From Pedobacter sp. KBS0701 (GTDB lineage Bacteria > Bacteroidota > Bacteroidia > Sphingobacteriales > Sphingobacteriaceae), in contig NZ_CP042171.1 in the NCBI RefSeq assembly GCF_005938645.2, positions 5,394,001-5,458,000 on the forward strand: DNA of 64,000 nt, written 5' to 3'. Numbering within the stretch: the first letter of the stretch is position 1; the number at the start of each line of letters is the position of its first letter. Made by a program: the position numbers and the translations under genes. The notes below the pieces were generated by a model. The model was not told the DNA's origin. It made no database searches and saw only the letters and a list, made by a program, of their open reading frames with translations. Below, piece by piece: positions 1 to 8,156 of this stretch.

Positions 1-816
1 TTCTGTATGCCGAATCACTTTTGCCTGCATCCTGTCTTTTACCAGGTGCAGGAAGTCGTAGCCGTCCATATCATATTCCAGCCAGCCCACCATGCCCGAA
101 CCAACCAACTGGTGTTTATTTTCGAGTTTATAGATATCGTAAGCTACTTCTTCATAAGGATGGTTTTCGAACAAAGCAACCAAAATTTTGCGCTCGGCCT
201 GGGTAGGGTACACCATTTCAATCCTTACTTCGTTTTCGCGGTGGCGGATACCTTTTTCACCCACAAAGGGGTCTGAATCTTCATTTCCCTTAAATGTGCC
301 AAAACCATCGGCATTGAAACTACATTCGCTATAATTACCAATGTTCCCCGCTCCGGCATAAAACAATGCCGAACGCAATTGCTCGGCTTGCGCCTGTGGA
401 CAATAAGTAACCAGTTTTTTTAACAATCCGGCCTTTGGCGAAAGCACCTTCGTGCCTGTTAAACCCAAACGTTCACAGATCCTCGCATTTACGCCCGTGT
501 GGATGCTGTCTAAATTGGTATGAATGGCATAAAGTGCAATGTTGTTTTTAATGGCTTTTAACACTACACGTTCCACATAATTTTTGCCGTTCAGCTTTTT
601 TAGTCCTTTAAAAACAATAGGATGATGGGTAATGATGAGGTTACAGCCCGTAGAAATGGCTTCATCTACAATTTTCTCCACGCAATCTAAAGCCACCAGA
701 GCAGCCCGGATTTCCATATTCGGATCGCCCACAATCAAGCCAGAGTTATCATAATCTTCCTGATAATTAAGCGGCGCGATGCTTTCTAAATAATTGGTAA
801 TTTCAGCTAATTTCAT
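1..816 (-). CDS. Nif3-like dinuclear metal centre protein (partial)
   Basis: The reading frame starts at an ATG at 814-816 and stays open to the left edge, so about 272 N-terminal codons are visible and the C-terminus lies outside. The product begins MKLAEITNYLESIAPLNYQE and carries the Nif3/YbgI signature: an Asn-Ser-Gly-Leu stretch near residue 25, ITHHPIVFKGLK near residue 62 (two metal-binding His), and HTNLDS near residue 100. These proteins form toroidal hexamers with a two-metal site. Their reaction is uncertain, although many databases call them GTP cyclohydrolase I type 2. The visible length plus the inserted PII-like middle region fits the longer Bacteroidota form of about 365 residues. 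A -7 box (TAGCTTTG on the minus strand) lies at 857-864. Confidence 0.9.
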   Translation of the reverse strand, partial: MKLAEITNYLESIAPLNYQEDYDNSGLIVGDPNMEIRAALVALDCVEKIVDEAISTGCNLIITHHPIVFKGLKKLNGKNYVERVVLKAIKNNIALYAIHTNLDSIHTGVNARICERLGLTGTKVLSPKAGLLKKLVTYCPQAQAEQLRSALFYAGAGNIGNYSECSFNADGFGTFKGNEDSDPFVGEKGIRHRENEVRIEMVYPTQAERKILVALFENHPYEEVAYDIYKLENKHQLVGSGMVGWLEYDMDGYDFLHLVKDRMQAKVIRHTE

Positions 817-856
817 TCGATAAATATAAATAAAGCCTGCAGGTTTCGAAAATTTG

Positions 857-864
857 CAAAGCTA
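857..864 (-). promoter_or_regulatory. -7 promoter box for the Nif3-like gene
   Basis: On the minus strand the sequence reads TAGCTTTG, an exact match to the Bacteroidota consensus TAnnTTTG. It lies about 40 nt upstream of the Nif3-like start. It was found by eye, with no transcription data. Confidence 0.5.
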
Positions 865-1073
865 AAAGAGACAGCAATAAGCTAAAGCGTTTTCCTTAGA
901 TGTTCTCAGGTGGCTTAGGTGGTGAATGTTTTTTGGAAATGAGGGTTTCGGTTTTTATAGCGACTTCAGCCCCGCTATACGCTTCAAAGCCCTGGCCCGT
1001 TCCTCACCTTCGGGCTTTTTCGCTGCTATCGGGTTTATTTAACAGCGTGTGGCTCTTAGGTTCGCTTAGTAAC

Positions 1074-1110
1074 TTAAAAACCTCGCAGGTTTTTGAAACC
1101 TGCGAGGTTT
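1074..1110 (-). terminator. Intrinsic terminator for the TM2/DUF2752 pair
   Basis: Two perfect 15-nt arms (1078-1092 and 1096-1110, AAACCTCGCAGGTTT and its complement) are separated by 3 nt. Read on the minus strand, the hairpin follows the TM2 gene by 21 nt and is followed by a T run (TTTTTAAG), as expected of a rho-independent terminator. The same palindrome type may also be a dispersed repeat. Confidence 0.7.
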
Positions 1111-1131
1111 AAATATCAAATGATGATTATC

Positions 1132-1518
1132 CTAAAATTTTCCTGCCTGCTGAAATCCACCGCCCATTCTTACCATCTGTAAACTTTCGAAAACCATTTT
1201 CTGGTTGTGCTCAAAAGCTAGTGTTTTGTGGTTTACCACATCGATAATTGATCCGATGAAGCACAAACCTGCGGTTAAAAGGTACAAAATACCCATGCCG
1301 ATCTGGCCGATAATAAACCTTTGTAATCCTGGAACAGCAAATAGCCCGATTAAACAGAAAATCAACATATCTGATGGATTTTTTCTTTTGCTGCTGTAAA
1401 CCATCAGAAAATTACGCAACTGCTCTTCAGTTAAACCGGTTGTTGCTTGTTGTAAATATGAGTATTCCTCTGGTGTTATACCTGGTAACGACATTAGAGG
1501 TGATTGAAATATATCCAT
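1132..1518 (-). CDS. TM2 domain-containing membrane protein
   Basis: A 128-residue protein with a cytosolic N-terminal part (residues 1-48) and two hydrophobic helices at about 50-70 and 74-95. The loop between them is Gly/Gln-rich (GLQRFIIGQIGMGILYLLT), the pattern of the TM2 fold (Pfam TM2). The biochemical role of TM2 proteins is not known. It begins 5 nt after the DUF2752 stop, so the two are surely co-transcribed; this pairing is common in Bacteroidota. A strong hairpin terminator follows it. Confidence 0.85.
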   Translation of the reverse strand: MDIFQSPLMSLPGITPEEYSYLQQATTGLTEEQLRNFLMVYSSKRKNPSDMLIFCLIGLFAVPGLQRFIIGQIGMGILYLLTAGLCFIGSIIDVVNHKTLAFEHNQKMVFESLQMVRMGGGFQQAGKF

Positions 1519-1523
1519 GGTTT

Positions 1524-1826
1524 CTATGTATTTGTTGGTAAAATTTTAAACTTCTTTTTATTTTTTATCAATGTGTAAATTCTATAAACGATGATCAAAA
1601 GTGCCGGAAACCCAAACCAATGTTCGGAAAAGCTTTCGGTAAACTCGCCATGTAAAATATGACTGATCGACCTGCCTATACCACATCCCGGACACCAATC
1701 CTTAAAACCCAAATTGGCTAAAGGACAAAGTGTAAAATGATGCTCGTGGCCATTCGCTGTTGCCAGTAATATTAAAGCTGTTAACCAGAAAAAAAGTTCT
1801 AGTGGAAAGCTTTTAATGTACTTCAT
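1524..1826 (-). CDS. DUF2752 family membrane protein
   Basis: A 100-residue protein with one hydrophobic helix near the N-terminus (about 8-26) and another at about 72-88. Between them is the family's cysteine motif CPGCGIGRSISHILHGE, which resembles a metal or redox site. It is the first gene of a two-gene unit with the TM2 protein. No function is established for DUF2752. I saw no clear TAnnTTTG box upstream. Confidence 0.85.
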   Translation of the reverse strand: MKYIKSFPLELFFWLTALILLATANGHEHHFTLCPLANLGFKDWCPGCGIGRSISHILHGEFTESFSEHWFGFPALLIIVYRIYTLIKNKKKFKILPTNT

Positions 1827-2044
1827 TGTTTCACTTTTTATACAATATAAAGGCTATAGAACTACCTTTGTTACACCGATTTGCCCTTAATCGACGAAAG
1901 GGGGATATATTTCGACCAAACGAACGATACCATCTAAGAATAAGTTTTCGTTTTTTCCCAAATCTGATTTCCATATCACAACCCAGCCAAAAATAGTTAA
2001 AAAAACCTTTACACAAATTGCGGGTTAATATTAAAAGATAAGCT

Positions 2045-2052
2045 TATTTTTG
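2045..2052 (+). promoter_or_regulatory. -7 promoter box directly before mfd
   Basis: TATTTTTG matches TAnnTTTG and ends only 4 nt before the TTG start codon of mfd. The transcript would therefore begin at or next to the start codon. A TTG at 2018-2020 is a candidate -33 element, although its spacing is somewhat long. Confidence 0.45.
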
Positions 2053-2056
2053 TGCC

Positions 2057-5000
2057 TTGAACATTCGAGATTTAATAAACCGATACAAAACCGACGATAG
2101 GGTAACCCAATTTACCAAAGCGTTGAATGCGACCAGAAACCCAAAGATACAATTAAAGGGATTGGTGGGCTCAGCCGATGCTATTGTTGCCCTTTCTTCT
2201 TATTTTTTATTACACAAGCCCATCATGTTCGTTTTGCCGGACAGGGAAGAAGCTGCCTATTTCCAGTCGGACCTGGAAAGCGTACTGGATAAACAGGTTT
2301 TACTGTTCCCTTCTTCTTACCGGAAATCTTTCGATTTTACGCAGGTAGATACAGCCAATGTATTGGCCCGTGCAGAGGTATTGAATGAACTGAACCACGA
2401 TTCGGAATACGGAAAAATTGTAGTTTCTTATCCCGAAGCCATTGCCGAAAAGGTGATTGATCGTTCCGCTTTAGAAAAAAACACGTTGGAAATCAGCCTT
2501 GAAGCAAAATTGGGTATCGATTTTATCAATGAATTTTTAATTGATTACGATTTCGACCGAAGGGATTTTGTTTATGAGCCGGGGCAGTTTTCTATCCGTG
2601 GGGGTATTGTAGATATCTTTTCTTTCTCCTCTGATCTTCCCTACCGTATCGAATTTTTTGGCGATGAGGTAGAAAGCATCAGAAGTTTCGAGATCGAAAG
2701 CCAGCTTTCGGTGGCCGATCTTAAATCGTTGACAATTGTGCCCAATGTACAGGCCAAGTTTTTAACGGAAAGTAATATTAGCATCCTCGATTATATTGAT
2801 CAGGATACCCAGCTCTGGTTTAAAGATGTAGAGTTTACTTTAGACATTGTTAAAGCAGGATATAAAAAAGCTGTTGAACTCTGGAAAGCTTTGCCAGTGG
2901 CAGATAAAACCCAAAACCCAGAGTGGATTGATCCTAAATTTGCTTTCAGCGATGAAAAATTATTGGGCGATCACCTTCAGGATTTCCCTTTGGTAGAATT
3001 CGGCAAACAGTTTTTTTATAAAACAGATAATCGTTTCGAGTTCAAGACCAAACCCCAGCCATCCTTCAATAAAGATTTTAACCTGCTGATCCATAACCTA
3101 AAGGAGAATGAAAAAGCAGGAATTGTCAATTTTATTTTTACCGATTCACCAAAGCAGATTGAACGCTTATATGCCATTTTAGAGGATATTGACAAAACGG
3201 CCAAGTTTACGCCAATCAATAGCATGCTTCGCGAAGGTTTTGTAGATCCGCAAATTCAAACGGCATTTTACACCGATCACCAGATCTTTGATCGTTACTA
3301 TAAATACAAGCTTAAAAAAGGTTATCAGAAAAGTCAGGCCATTACCCTGAAAGATTTAAGAGAACTGAAATCCGGCGATTACGTTACGCACATCGATCAC
3401 GGGATCGGCAAATACGCCGGGCTTGAAAAAGTAGAGGTAAATGGCAAAACGCAAGAGATGATCCGTTTAATTTATGCGGATAACGACCTGCTTTATGTAA
3501 ACATCAACTCATTAAACCGCATCGCCAAATATAGTGGCAAAGAAAGTGGTGTACCCAAGATGAATAAACTGGGTACGGATGCCTGGGATAAGCTAAAAAA
3601 AACTACTAAAAAAAAAGTTAAAGATATCGCCCGGGACTTAATCAAGCTATATGCCTTGCGCAAAACCCAGGCCGGAACAGCATTTTCTCCAGATAGCTAT
3701 TTACAAACTGAACTGGAGGCTTCTTTTATTTATGAAGATACCCCCGATCAATTAAAAGCGACTCAGGATGTGAAAAAGGATATGGAATCGCCACATCCAA
3801 TGGACCGTTTGGTGTGCGGTGATGTAGGCTTTGGAAAAACAGAGATCGCTGTCCGTGCGGCATTTAAAGCGGTAGCAGAGGGCAAACAGGCGGCGATATT
3901 GGTACCAACTACTATTTTAGCCTTACAGCATTTCAAAACCTTCTCTTCACGTTTAAAAGATTTTCCGGTTACGGTTGATTACATTAACCGTTTTAAAACC
4001 AGTAAACAGATTAAAGATACTTTGGCCGAAGCTGCTGCAGGTAAAGTTGACATTTTAATCGGTACACACCGTTTATTGAGCAAGGATGTGAAGTTTAAAG
4101 ATCTCGGCATCATGATTATTGATGAAGAGCAGAAATTTGGCGTTACCGCAAAAGAACGGTTAAAAGCAGTACGTGTAAACGTCGATACCTTAACGCTCAC
4201 CGCAACGCCAATTCCAAGAACATTGCATTTCTCTTTAATGGGGGCAAGGGATTTATCGATCATCAGCACACCTCCACCAAATAGGCAACCAGTAAGTACC
4301 GAATTACATGTATTTAATGATAAATTGATCCAGGAAGCCGTTCAGTTCGAATTAGACCGTGGCGGACAGGTTTTCTTTATCCATAACCGGGTTAACGACC
4401 TGATGCAATTGGGTGGGCTGATCCAGAAACTGGTTCCAAAGGCAAGAATTGGTATTGCGCACGGGCAGTTAGACGGCGACCAACTGGAAGATGTTATGCT
4501 TGATTTCATTAATGGTGAAAAGGATGTTTTAGTAGCCACTACCATTATCGAAGCTGGTTTAGATATTCCGAACGCCAATACCATCATCATCAACCATGCA
4601 CACATGTTTGGCTTGAGCGATCTGCACCAGATGCGCGGCAGGGTTGGACGAAGCAATAAAAAAGCTTTCTGTTATTTACTTTCGCCACCTTTATCTACCC
4701 TAACCTCCGAAGCTCGTAAGCGTTTAAGCGCAATAGAAGAGTTTTCTGATCTTGGCAGTGGTTTTAATGTGGCCATGCGCGATTTGGATATTCGTGGAAG
4801 CGGAAATTTATTGGGTGCAGAGCAAAGTGGTTTCATTGCCGAAATAGGTTTTGAAATGTACCATAAAATATTGGACGAAGCCATTCAGGAATTAAAAGAA
4901 GCTGAATTTAAAGGCCTGTTCGAAAATGAACCTGCCCGTCCGTTTGTGGGCTTTACACAAGTAGATACGGACCTGGAGTTGTACATTCCAGATGCTTACA

Positions 5001-5395
5001 TTACCAATATTACTGAGCGCTATAATTTATATACTGAACTTTCTAAACTTGATAATGAAGCAGAACTCGCCATTTTTGAAAAACATTTGGCCGACCGTTT
5101 CGGACCAGTTCCTCCACAGGTTAAAACCATGCTTAGTGTCGTGCGTTTGCAGTGGCTGGGTAAGAAATTAGGTTTTGAGAAAATCAGTTTCAAGAAAAAT
5201 AGTTTGCGTGGATATTTCTTAAGCGATAAACAATCGGCTTATTTCGACTCGAATACCTTCACCAAAATTTTAACCTTTGCACAGAACCATCCGCGGATGT
5301 GCAATTTAAAAGAGGTAAAAAATACGTTAAGGATTGCTTTTGATCATGTAAAAACCGTTGAGGAAGCAATCGAAACTTTAGAACTTATCGACTAA
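2057..5395 (+). CDS. mfd: Transcription-repair coupling factor Mfd
   Basis: A 1112-residue Mfd protein. It removes RNA polymerase stalled at DNA lesions and recruits UvrA. The N-terminal UvrB-like module covers about residues 30-330, the CarD-like RNAP-interaction domain about 440-510 (SGDYVTHIDHGIGKYAGL), and the helicase core about 560-920, with Walker A CGDVGFGKTEIA, Walker B IDEEQKFGV and motif VI HQMRGRVGRS. The TRCF C-terminal domain follows to the end. Length is normal for the family. The start is TTG at 2057: no ATG or GTG lies in frame upstream, and the conserved N-terminal block begins soon after. A -7 box only 4 nt upstream suggests a leaderless or nearly leaderless mRNA. The last hairpin of the array that follows can serve as its terminator. 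Confidence 0.97.
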   Translation: MNIRDLINRYKTDDRVTQFTKALNATRNPKIQLKGLVGSADAIVALSSYFLLHKPIMFVLPDREEAAYFQSDLESVLDKQVLLFPSSYRKSFDFTQVDTANVLARAEVLNELNHDSEYGKIVVSYPEAIAEKVIDRSALEKNTLEISLEAKLGIDFINEFLIDYDFDRRDFVYEPGQFSIRGGIVDIFSFSSDLPYRIEFFGDEVESIRSFEIESQLSVADLKSLTIVPNVQAKFLTESNISILDYIDQDTQLWFKDVEFTLDIVKAGYKKAVELWKALPVADKTQNPEWIDPKFAFSDEKLLGDHLQDFPLVEFGKQFFYKTDNRFEFKTKPQPSFNKDFNLLIHNLKENEKAGIVNFIFTDSPKQIERLYAILEDIDKTAKFTPINSMLREGFVDPQIQTAFYTDHQIFDRYYKYKLKKGYQKSQAITLKDLRELKSGDYVTHIDHGIGKYAGLEKVEVNGKTQEMIRLIYADNDLLYVNINSLNRIAKYSGKESGVPKMNKLGTDAWDKLKKTTKKKVKDIARDLIKLYALRKTQAGTAFSPDSYLQTELEASFIYEDTPDQLKATQDVKKDMESPHPMDRLVCGDVGFGKTEIAVRAAFKAVAEGKQAAILVPTTILALQHFKTFSSRLKDFPVTVDYINRFKTSKQIKDTLAEAAAGKVDILIGTHRLLSKDVKFKDLGIMIIDEEQKFGVTAKERLKAVRVNVDTLTLTATPIPRTLHFSLMGARDLSIISTPPPNRQPVSTELHVFNDKLIQEAVQFELDRGGQVFFIHNRVNDLMQLGGLIQKLVPKARIGIAHGQLDGDQLEDVMLDFINGEKDVLVATTIIEAGLDIPNANTIIINHAHMFGLSDLHQMRGRVGRSNKKAFCYLLSPPLSTLTSEARKRLSAIEEFSDLGSGFNVAMRDLDIRGSGNLLGAEQSGFIAEIGFEMYHKILDEAIQELKEAEFKGLFENEPARPFVGFTQVDTDLELYIPDAYITNITERYNLYTELSKLDNEAELAIFEKHLADRFGPVPPQVKTMLSVVRLQWLGKKLGFEKISFKKNSLRGYFLSDKQSAYFDSNTFTKILTFAQNHPRMCNLKEVKNTLRIAFDHVKTVEEAIETLELID

Positions 5396-5396
5396 A

Positions 5397-5530
5397 ACGT
5401 TAATTGAGTCAGTTCATTGACTGAATTAACGTTAATTGAGTCAGTTCATTGACTGAATTAACGTTAATTGAGTCAGTCTATTGACTGAATTAACGTTAAT
5501 TGAGTCAGTCTATTGACTGAATTAACGTTT
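5397..5530. repeat. Four tandem 32-bp hairpin repeats after mfd
   Basis: Four head-to-tail copies of a 32-bp unit start at 5397, 5429, 5461 and 5493 and begin 2 nt after the mfd stop codon. Each unit is an imperfect palindrome: GTTAATTgAGTCA pairs with TGACTgAATTAAC with one mismatch around a 6-nt loop. Units 1 and 2 carry GTTCAT in the loop and units 3 and 4 GTCTAT, so the array holds two sequence types in adjacent pairs. The last unit is followed by a run of T (5528-5533), which makes it a plausible intrinsic terminator for mfd. There are no unique spacers, so it is not CRISPR. Confidence 0.9.
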
Positions 5531-5535
5531 TTTAC

Positions 5536-5543
5536 TATATTTG
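5536..5543 (+). promoter_or_regulatory. -7 promoter box before the DUF4143 ATPase gene
   Basis: TATATTTG matches TAnnTTTG and ends 6 nt before the ATG at 5550. The upstream promoter sequence would lie inside the hairpin array, so the array could also affect this promoter. Confidence 0.55.
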
Positions 5544-5549
5544 ACTTAA

Positions 5550-6686
5550 ATGAGCAGTCAAATTGTTAGATCTTTGAAACCTATTATTCTCAATAAAATT
5601 GGGAATAATAAAGTTATCCTGATTTTCGGAACAAGACGGGTAGGTAAAACCTGGCTAATAGAGAACCTTATTAAAGATGCCAACATCAACCATCTGTCTT
5701 TAAATGGAGAAGATCAGGATGTACAACTATTGCTGGCAAGCCGCACGGCGGCAAATTATAAAAGGGTTTTGGGTAATGCCAAACTACTTATTATTGATGA
5801 AGCCCAGGTTATACCCGAAATCGGAAAAATACTAAAGCTATTAATCGACACTTTTAAAGACCTCACCATAATTGCAAGTGGCTCATCTACTTTCGACTTA
5901 TCGAACCAAACCGGTGAACCTTTAACCGGAAGAAGTTTAACCTATTATCTATACCCGATAGCACAGGTTGAATTAAATGAGAAGGAAAATGCACTACAAA
6001 CTACCCAAAACCTTGAAGAAAGATTAATTTTCGGTTCTTATCCGGAGTTGTTTCATCTAAACTCATTGGCTGAAAAAGCGCAATATTTGACGGAACTGGT
6101 TAAATCATATCTGTTAAAAGACATTTTGATGTATGAGAACATCCAAAATAGCGCTAAACTGCTGGAATTATTAAAGCTTATTGCCTATCAGGTAGGATCG
6201 GAAGTTTCAATTGATGAAATTTCCCGTACTTTGGGCATCAGCAAAAATACAGTAGACCGTTATCTTGATTTACTTTCGAAGGTTTTTATCATCTATAAAG
6301 TTGGCGGATACAGTAACAATTTACGGAAAGAGGTTACAAAGTCATCCAAATGGTATTTTTACGACAATGGCATCCGGAATGCAATCGTTAATGATTTCAG
6401 GTTATTAGCATTACGCAATGATCAGGGTATTTTATGGGAAAATTACTGTTTTAGTGAGCGGATCAAAAAAATGGAATACGAACAGCAAAACTCCACATAT
6501 TACTTTTGGAGAACTTATGACCAGCAGGAAATAGATCTTATTGAAATTAACAATGGAGAAATTTTAGCTGCCGATTTCAAATGGGGAAACCAAAAGAAAA
6601 AGATACCAGGTTTTTTTGCTAAAAACTATCCTCAAGCCACCTTTTCCATAATTAACAAAGAAAATTATTTAGATTTTATATTATAA
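5550..6686 (+). CDS. AAA ATPase with DUF4143 nuclease-like C-terminus
   Basis: A 378-residue protein of the AAA_14/DUF4143 family. Walker A is GTRRVGKT at residues 27-34 and Walker B is LLIIDEAQ at about 79-86. A winged-helix segment (EVSIDEISRTLGISKNTVDR) lies around residue 215. The C-terminal DUF4143 part contains a D-(x)n-D-x-K arrangement (IDLI...AADFKWG), which resembles the PD-(D/E)xK nuclease core. Many of these proteins are found in accessory DNA, and their substrate is unknown. The downstream DUF3820 gene starts at the base after its stop codon, so the two are co-transcribed. The promoter box lies only 6 nt upstream of the ATG, next to the hairpin array. Confidence 0.85.
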   Translation: MSSQIVRSLKPIILNKIGNNKVILIFGTRRVGKTWLIENLIKDANINHLSLNGEDQDVQLLLASRTAANYKRVLGNAKLLIIDEAQVIPEIGKILKLLIDTFKDLTIIASGSSTFDLSNQTGEPLTGRSLTYYLYPIAQVELNEKENALQTTQNLEERLIFGSYPELFHLNSLAEKAQYLTELVKSYLLKDILMYENIQNSAKLLELLKLIAYQVGSEVSIDEISRTLGISKNTVDRYLDLLSKVFIIYKVGGYSNNLRKEVTKSSKWYFYDNGIRNAIVNDFRLLALRNDQGILWENYCFSERIKKMEYEQQNSTYYFWRTYDQQEIDLIEINNGEILAADFKWGNQKKKIPGFFAKNYPQATFSIINKENYLDFIL

Positions 6687-6908
6687 ATGTTAGACCCAAC
6701 CTTATTGCTCGATTTAGTGAAAATGCAAATGCCTTATGGAAAATATAAAGGTTACCTGATCTGCAATATCCCTGAAAGTTATTTGCTTTGGTATAAGGAT
6801 AAGGGCTTCCCGAAAGGTAAATTGGGCGATTTGATGGCTACGATGTTTGAAATTCGGGTGAATGGATTGGAGTATTTATTAACGCCGTTGAAGAATCAAA
6901 ATCGGTAG
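6687..6908 (+). CDS. DUF3820 family small protein
   Basis: A 73-residue protein with the DUF3820 pattern MPYGKYKGYLICNIPESYL, then FPKGKLGDLM and a C-terminal NGLEYLLTPL. Family members are small, widespread and uncharacterised; some relatives are fused to exonucleases. Its ATG immediately follows the stop codon of the ATPase, so translation is probably coupled. Confidence 0.85.
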   Translation: MLDPTLLLDLVKMQMPYGKYKGYLICNIPESYLLWYKDKGFPKGKLGDLMATMFEIRVNGLEYLLTPLKNQNR

Positions 6909-6925
6909 TTAAGAATGATAGCAAT

Positions 6926-7059
6926 CGTCATTCCCAACTTGATTGGGAATCGTAACGCCTTAGTGGGGTTCCAGGTTGCATTAAGATTCGCACCTGCGCG
7001 GGAAAGACGACCGTTCTGAGTAGATCTCTCCATTGCGCTGCGCTCCAGTCGAGATGACG
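6926..7059. repeat. Intergenic repeats: family B copy and family A half-copy
   Basis: Positions 6926-7009 form a family B element (starts CGTCATTCCCAACTTGATTG, ends in a degenerate AAGACG). Positions about 7017-7059 are the right half of a family A element (ends CCAGTCGAGATGACGA). A further inverted sequence around 7070-7135 repeats AATCTGCGG-type words. No gene is seen in the interval 6909-7139. Confidence 0.75.
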
Positions 7060-7139
7060 ACTAATCTGTAAAAATCCGCAGATTAACATTTATCGCAGAA
7101 AAAATCTGCGGCTATCCGCGTAATCTGCGGGAAACAATT

Positions 7140-7856
7140 CTATATCTTACAGCCATTTTCATCACAAACCGCATCGTCATTTTTATTTAATGAGGTAAGT
7201 GTGGTTTTCGGCTGAGTTTCTTTCCACTCGGTAAAACTTTGGGTAAGCGCATCGGTAAAAGCCTGAACAGGCTGAGCACCCGAAACACCATATTTGCGGT
7301 CCATTACAAAATAAGGAACGCCACGGATGCCTAAATTCTGGCTTTCATAAATATCGTAGCGAACGGCTTCGGCAAATTGGTCACTGTTTAAAACTGCTAC
7401 AGCTTCATCTTTATCCAAACCAATTTCTACAGCAAGATCAACTAAAACATCGGTTTCCCCAATATTTTTGCTGTTTACGAAATGAGCTTCAAATAATTTC
7501 TCTTCAGCTAAATCCTGAAGACCATGTTTTGCTGCCAAGTGAATCAAACGGTGCGCATTAAAGGTATTAGCAGGGATATTGGTATCAAAATCGATGCTTA
7601 AGCCTGCATTTGCCGCCATATCAACCACTTGTTTCGTCATCTGTTTGGCTTGCTCAACCGGCATTCCTTTACTCCTCGAAAGGTAATCATAAACCGTTTC
7701 ATTATTGGTATTGTGATACTCCGGATTGAGTTGAAAACTCTTCCAATCTATTTTAATTTCATTTCTGAAGGGCAATTTTTCTATCGCCTGTTCAAAATGT
7801 CTTTTCCCGATATAGCAAAACGGACACATTACATCCGACCAGATTTCTACTTTCAT
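7140..7856 (-). CDS. DsbA family oxidoreductase, FrnE-like
   Basis: A 238-residue thioredoxin-fold protein of the DsbA/FrnE class. The redox motif CPFC is at residues 11-14, the inserted helical domain fills the middle, and the cis-Pro loop RGVPYFV lies around residue 180. There is no signal peptide, so it should act in the cytoplasm, as FrnE-type proteins do. The C-terminal tail contains two more cysteines (AVCDENGCKI), an extension also seen in FrnE of Deinococcus, where it forms a second thiol pair. The -7 box TAATTTTG (minus strand, 7861-7868) is only 4 nt from the ATG. Confidence 0.92.
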   Translation of the reverse strand: MKVEIWSDVMCPFCYIGKRHFEQAIEKLPFRNEIKIDWKSFQLNPEYHNTNNETVYDYLSRSKGMPVEQAKQMTKQVVDMAANAGLSIDFDTNIPANTFNAHRLIHLAAKHGLQDLAEEKLFEAHFVNSKNIGETDVLVDLAVEIGLDKDEAVAVLNSDQFAEAVRYDIYESQNLGIRGVPYFVMDRKYGVSGAQPVQAFTDALTQSFTEWKETQPKTTLTSLNKNDDAVCDENGCKI

Positions 7857-7860
7857 AACA

Positions 7861-7868
7861 CAAAATTA
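7861..7868 (-). promoter_or_regulatory. -7 promoter box touching the DsbA-like start
   Basis: TAATTTTG on the minus strand matches TAnnTTTG. Its last base is separated from the ATG by 4 nt, so the transcript should be leaderless or nearly so. Confidence 0.55.
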
Positions 7869-7905
7869 AGCGGATTATAATTGGCTATAGTAAGGCCAAA
7901 GTAAA

Positions 7906-7933
7906 AAGCCACTATCGTTTGGGATAGTGGCTT
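7906..7933 (-). terminator. Hairpin terminator
   Basis: Perfect 11-bp stem AAGCCACTATC/GATAGTGGCTT (7906-7916 with 7923-7933). On the minus strand it is followed by TTTTACTTT, so it could end transcription coming from the M14 peptidase gene, with the repeat at 7952-8118 in the 3' UTR. It also insulates the DsbA-like promoter. Confidence 0.6.
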
Positions 7934-7951
7934 CTATATTAATCATAGAAT

Positions 7952-8118
7952 GTCATTCTGAGAGGCAATTTATTGTACAAAAATCCATATACATTGATAA
8001 GAAAATCTTAATAAATTGATCTGCTACGACAAACCGTCATTCCCAACTTGATTGGGAATCTTAATGCTTGGTAGGTTTACAGGTGCATTACGATTCCCGC
8101 CTGCGCGGGAATGACGAC
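7952..8118. repeat. Composite repeat element of about 165 bp, copy 1
   Basis: It begins GTCATTCTGAGAGG, runs through an AT-rich middle, and ends in a complete family B palindrome (CGTCATTCCCAACTTGATTG to ATGACG, 8035-8116). The same arrangement, diverged, occurs at 56388-56554. It encodes nothing. This size and composition fit a non-autonomous mobile or REP-type element. Confidence 0.7.
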
Positions 8119-8156
8119 TGACAACAAGCTCAACATTACCAGAAACTCAATTATAA

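Larger units (their letters stand above)
817..1131. other. Intergenic region with degenerate repeat element
   Basis: No credible gene is present; an open frame here (900-1112) has no recognisable product. Positions about 950-1060 contain a degenerate element ending in TCGGGTTTATTTAAC. Its core recurs at about 40310-40400 and, inverted, at about 18798-18830. The right end holds the hairpin listed separately at 1074-1110. Confidence 0.5.

Noticed and set aside
900..1112. 70-residue plus-strand frame between the Nif3-like and TM2 genes
   Set aside because: It reads through a degenerate repeat and the terminator hairpin; the composition is not protein-like.
1831..2016. 61-residue minus-strand frame upstream of mfd
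   Set aside because: It has no family, no good start context, and lies across the probable mfd promoter region.
5397..5530. Possible CRISPR array
   Set aside because: Units are contiguous with no unique spacers and no cas genes nearby; each unit is a hairpin, so it is a tandem palindrome array.
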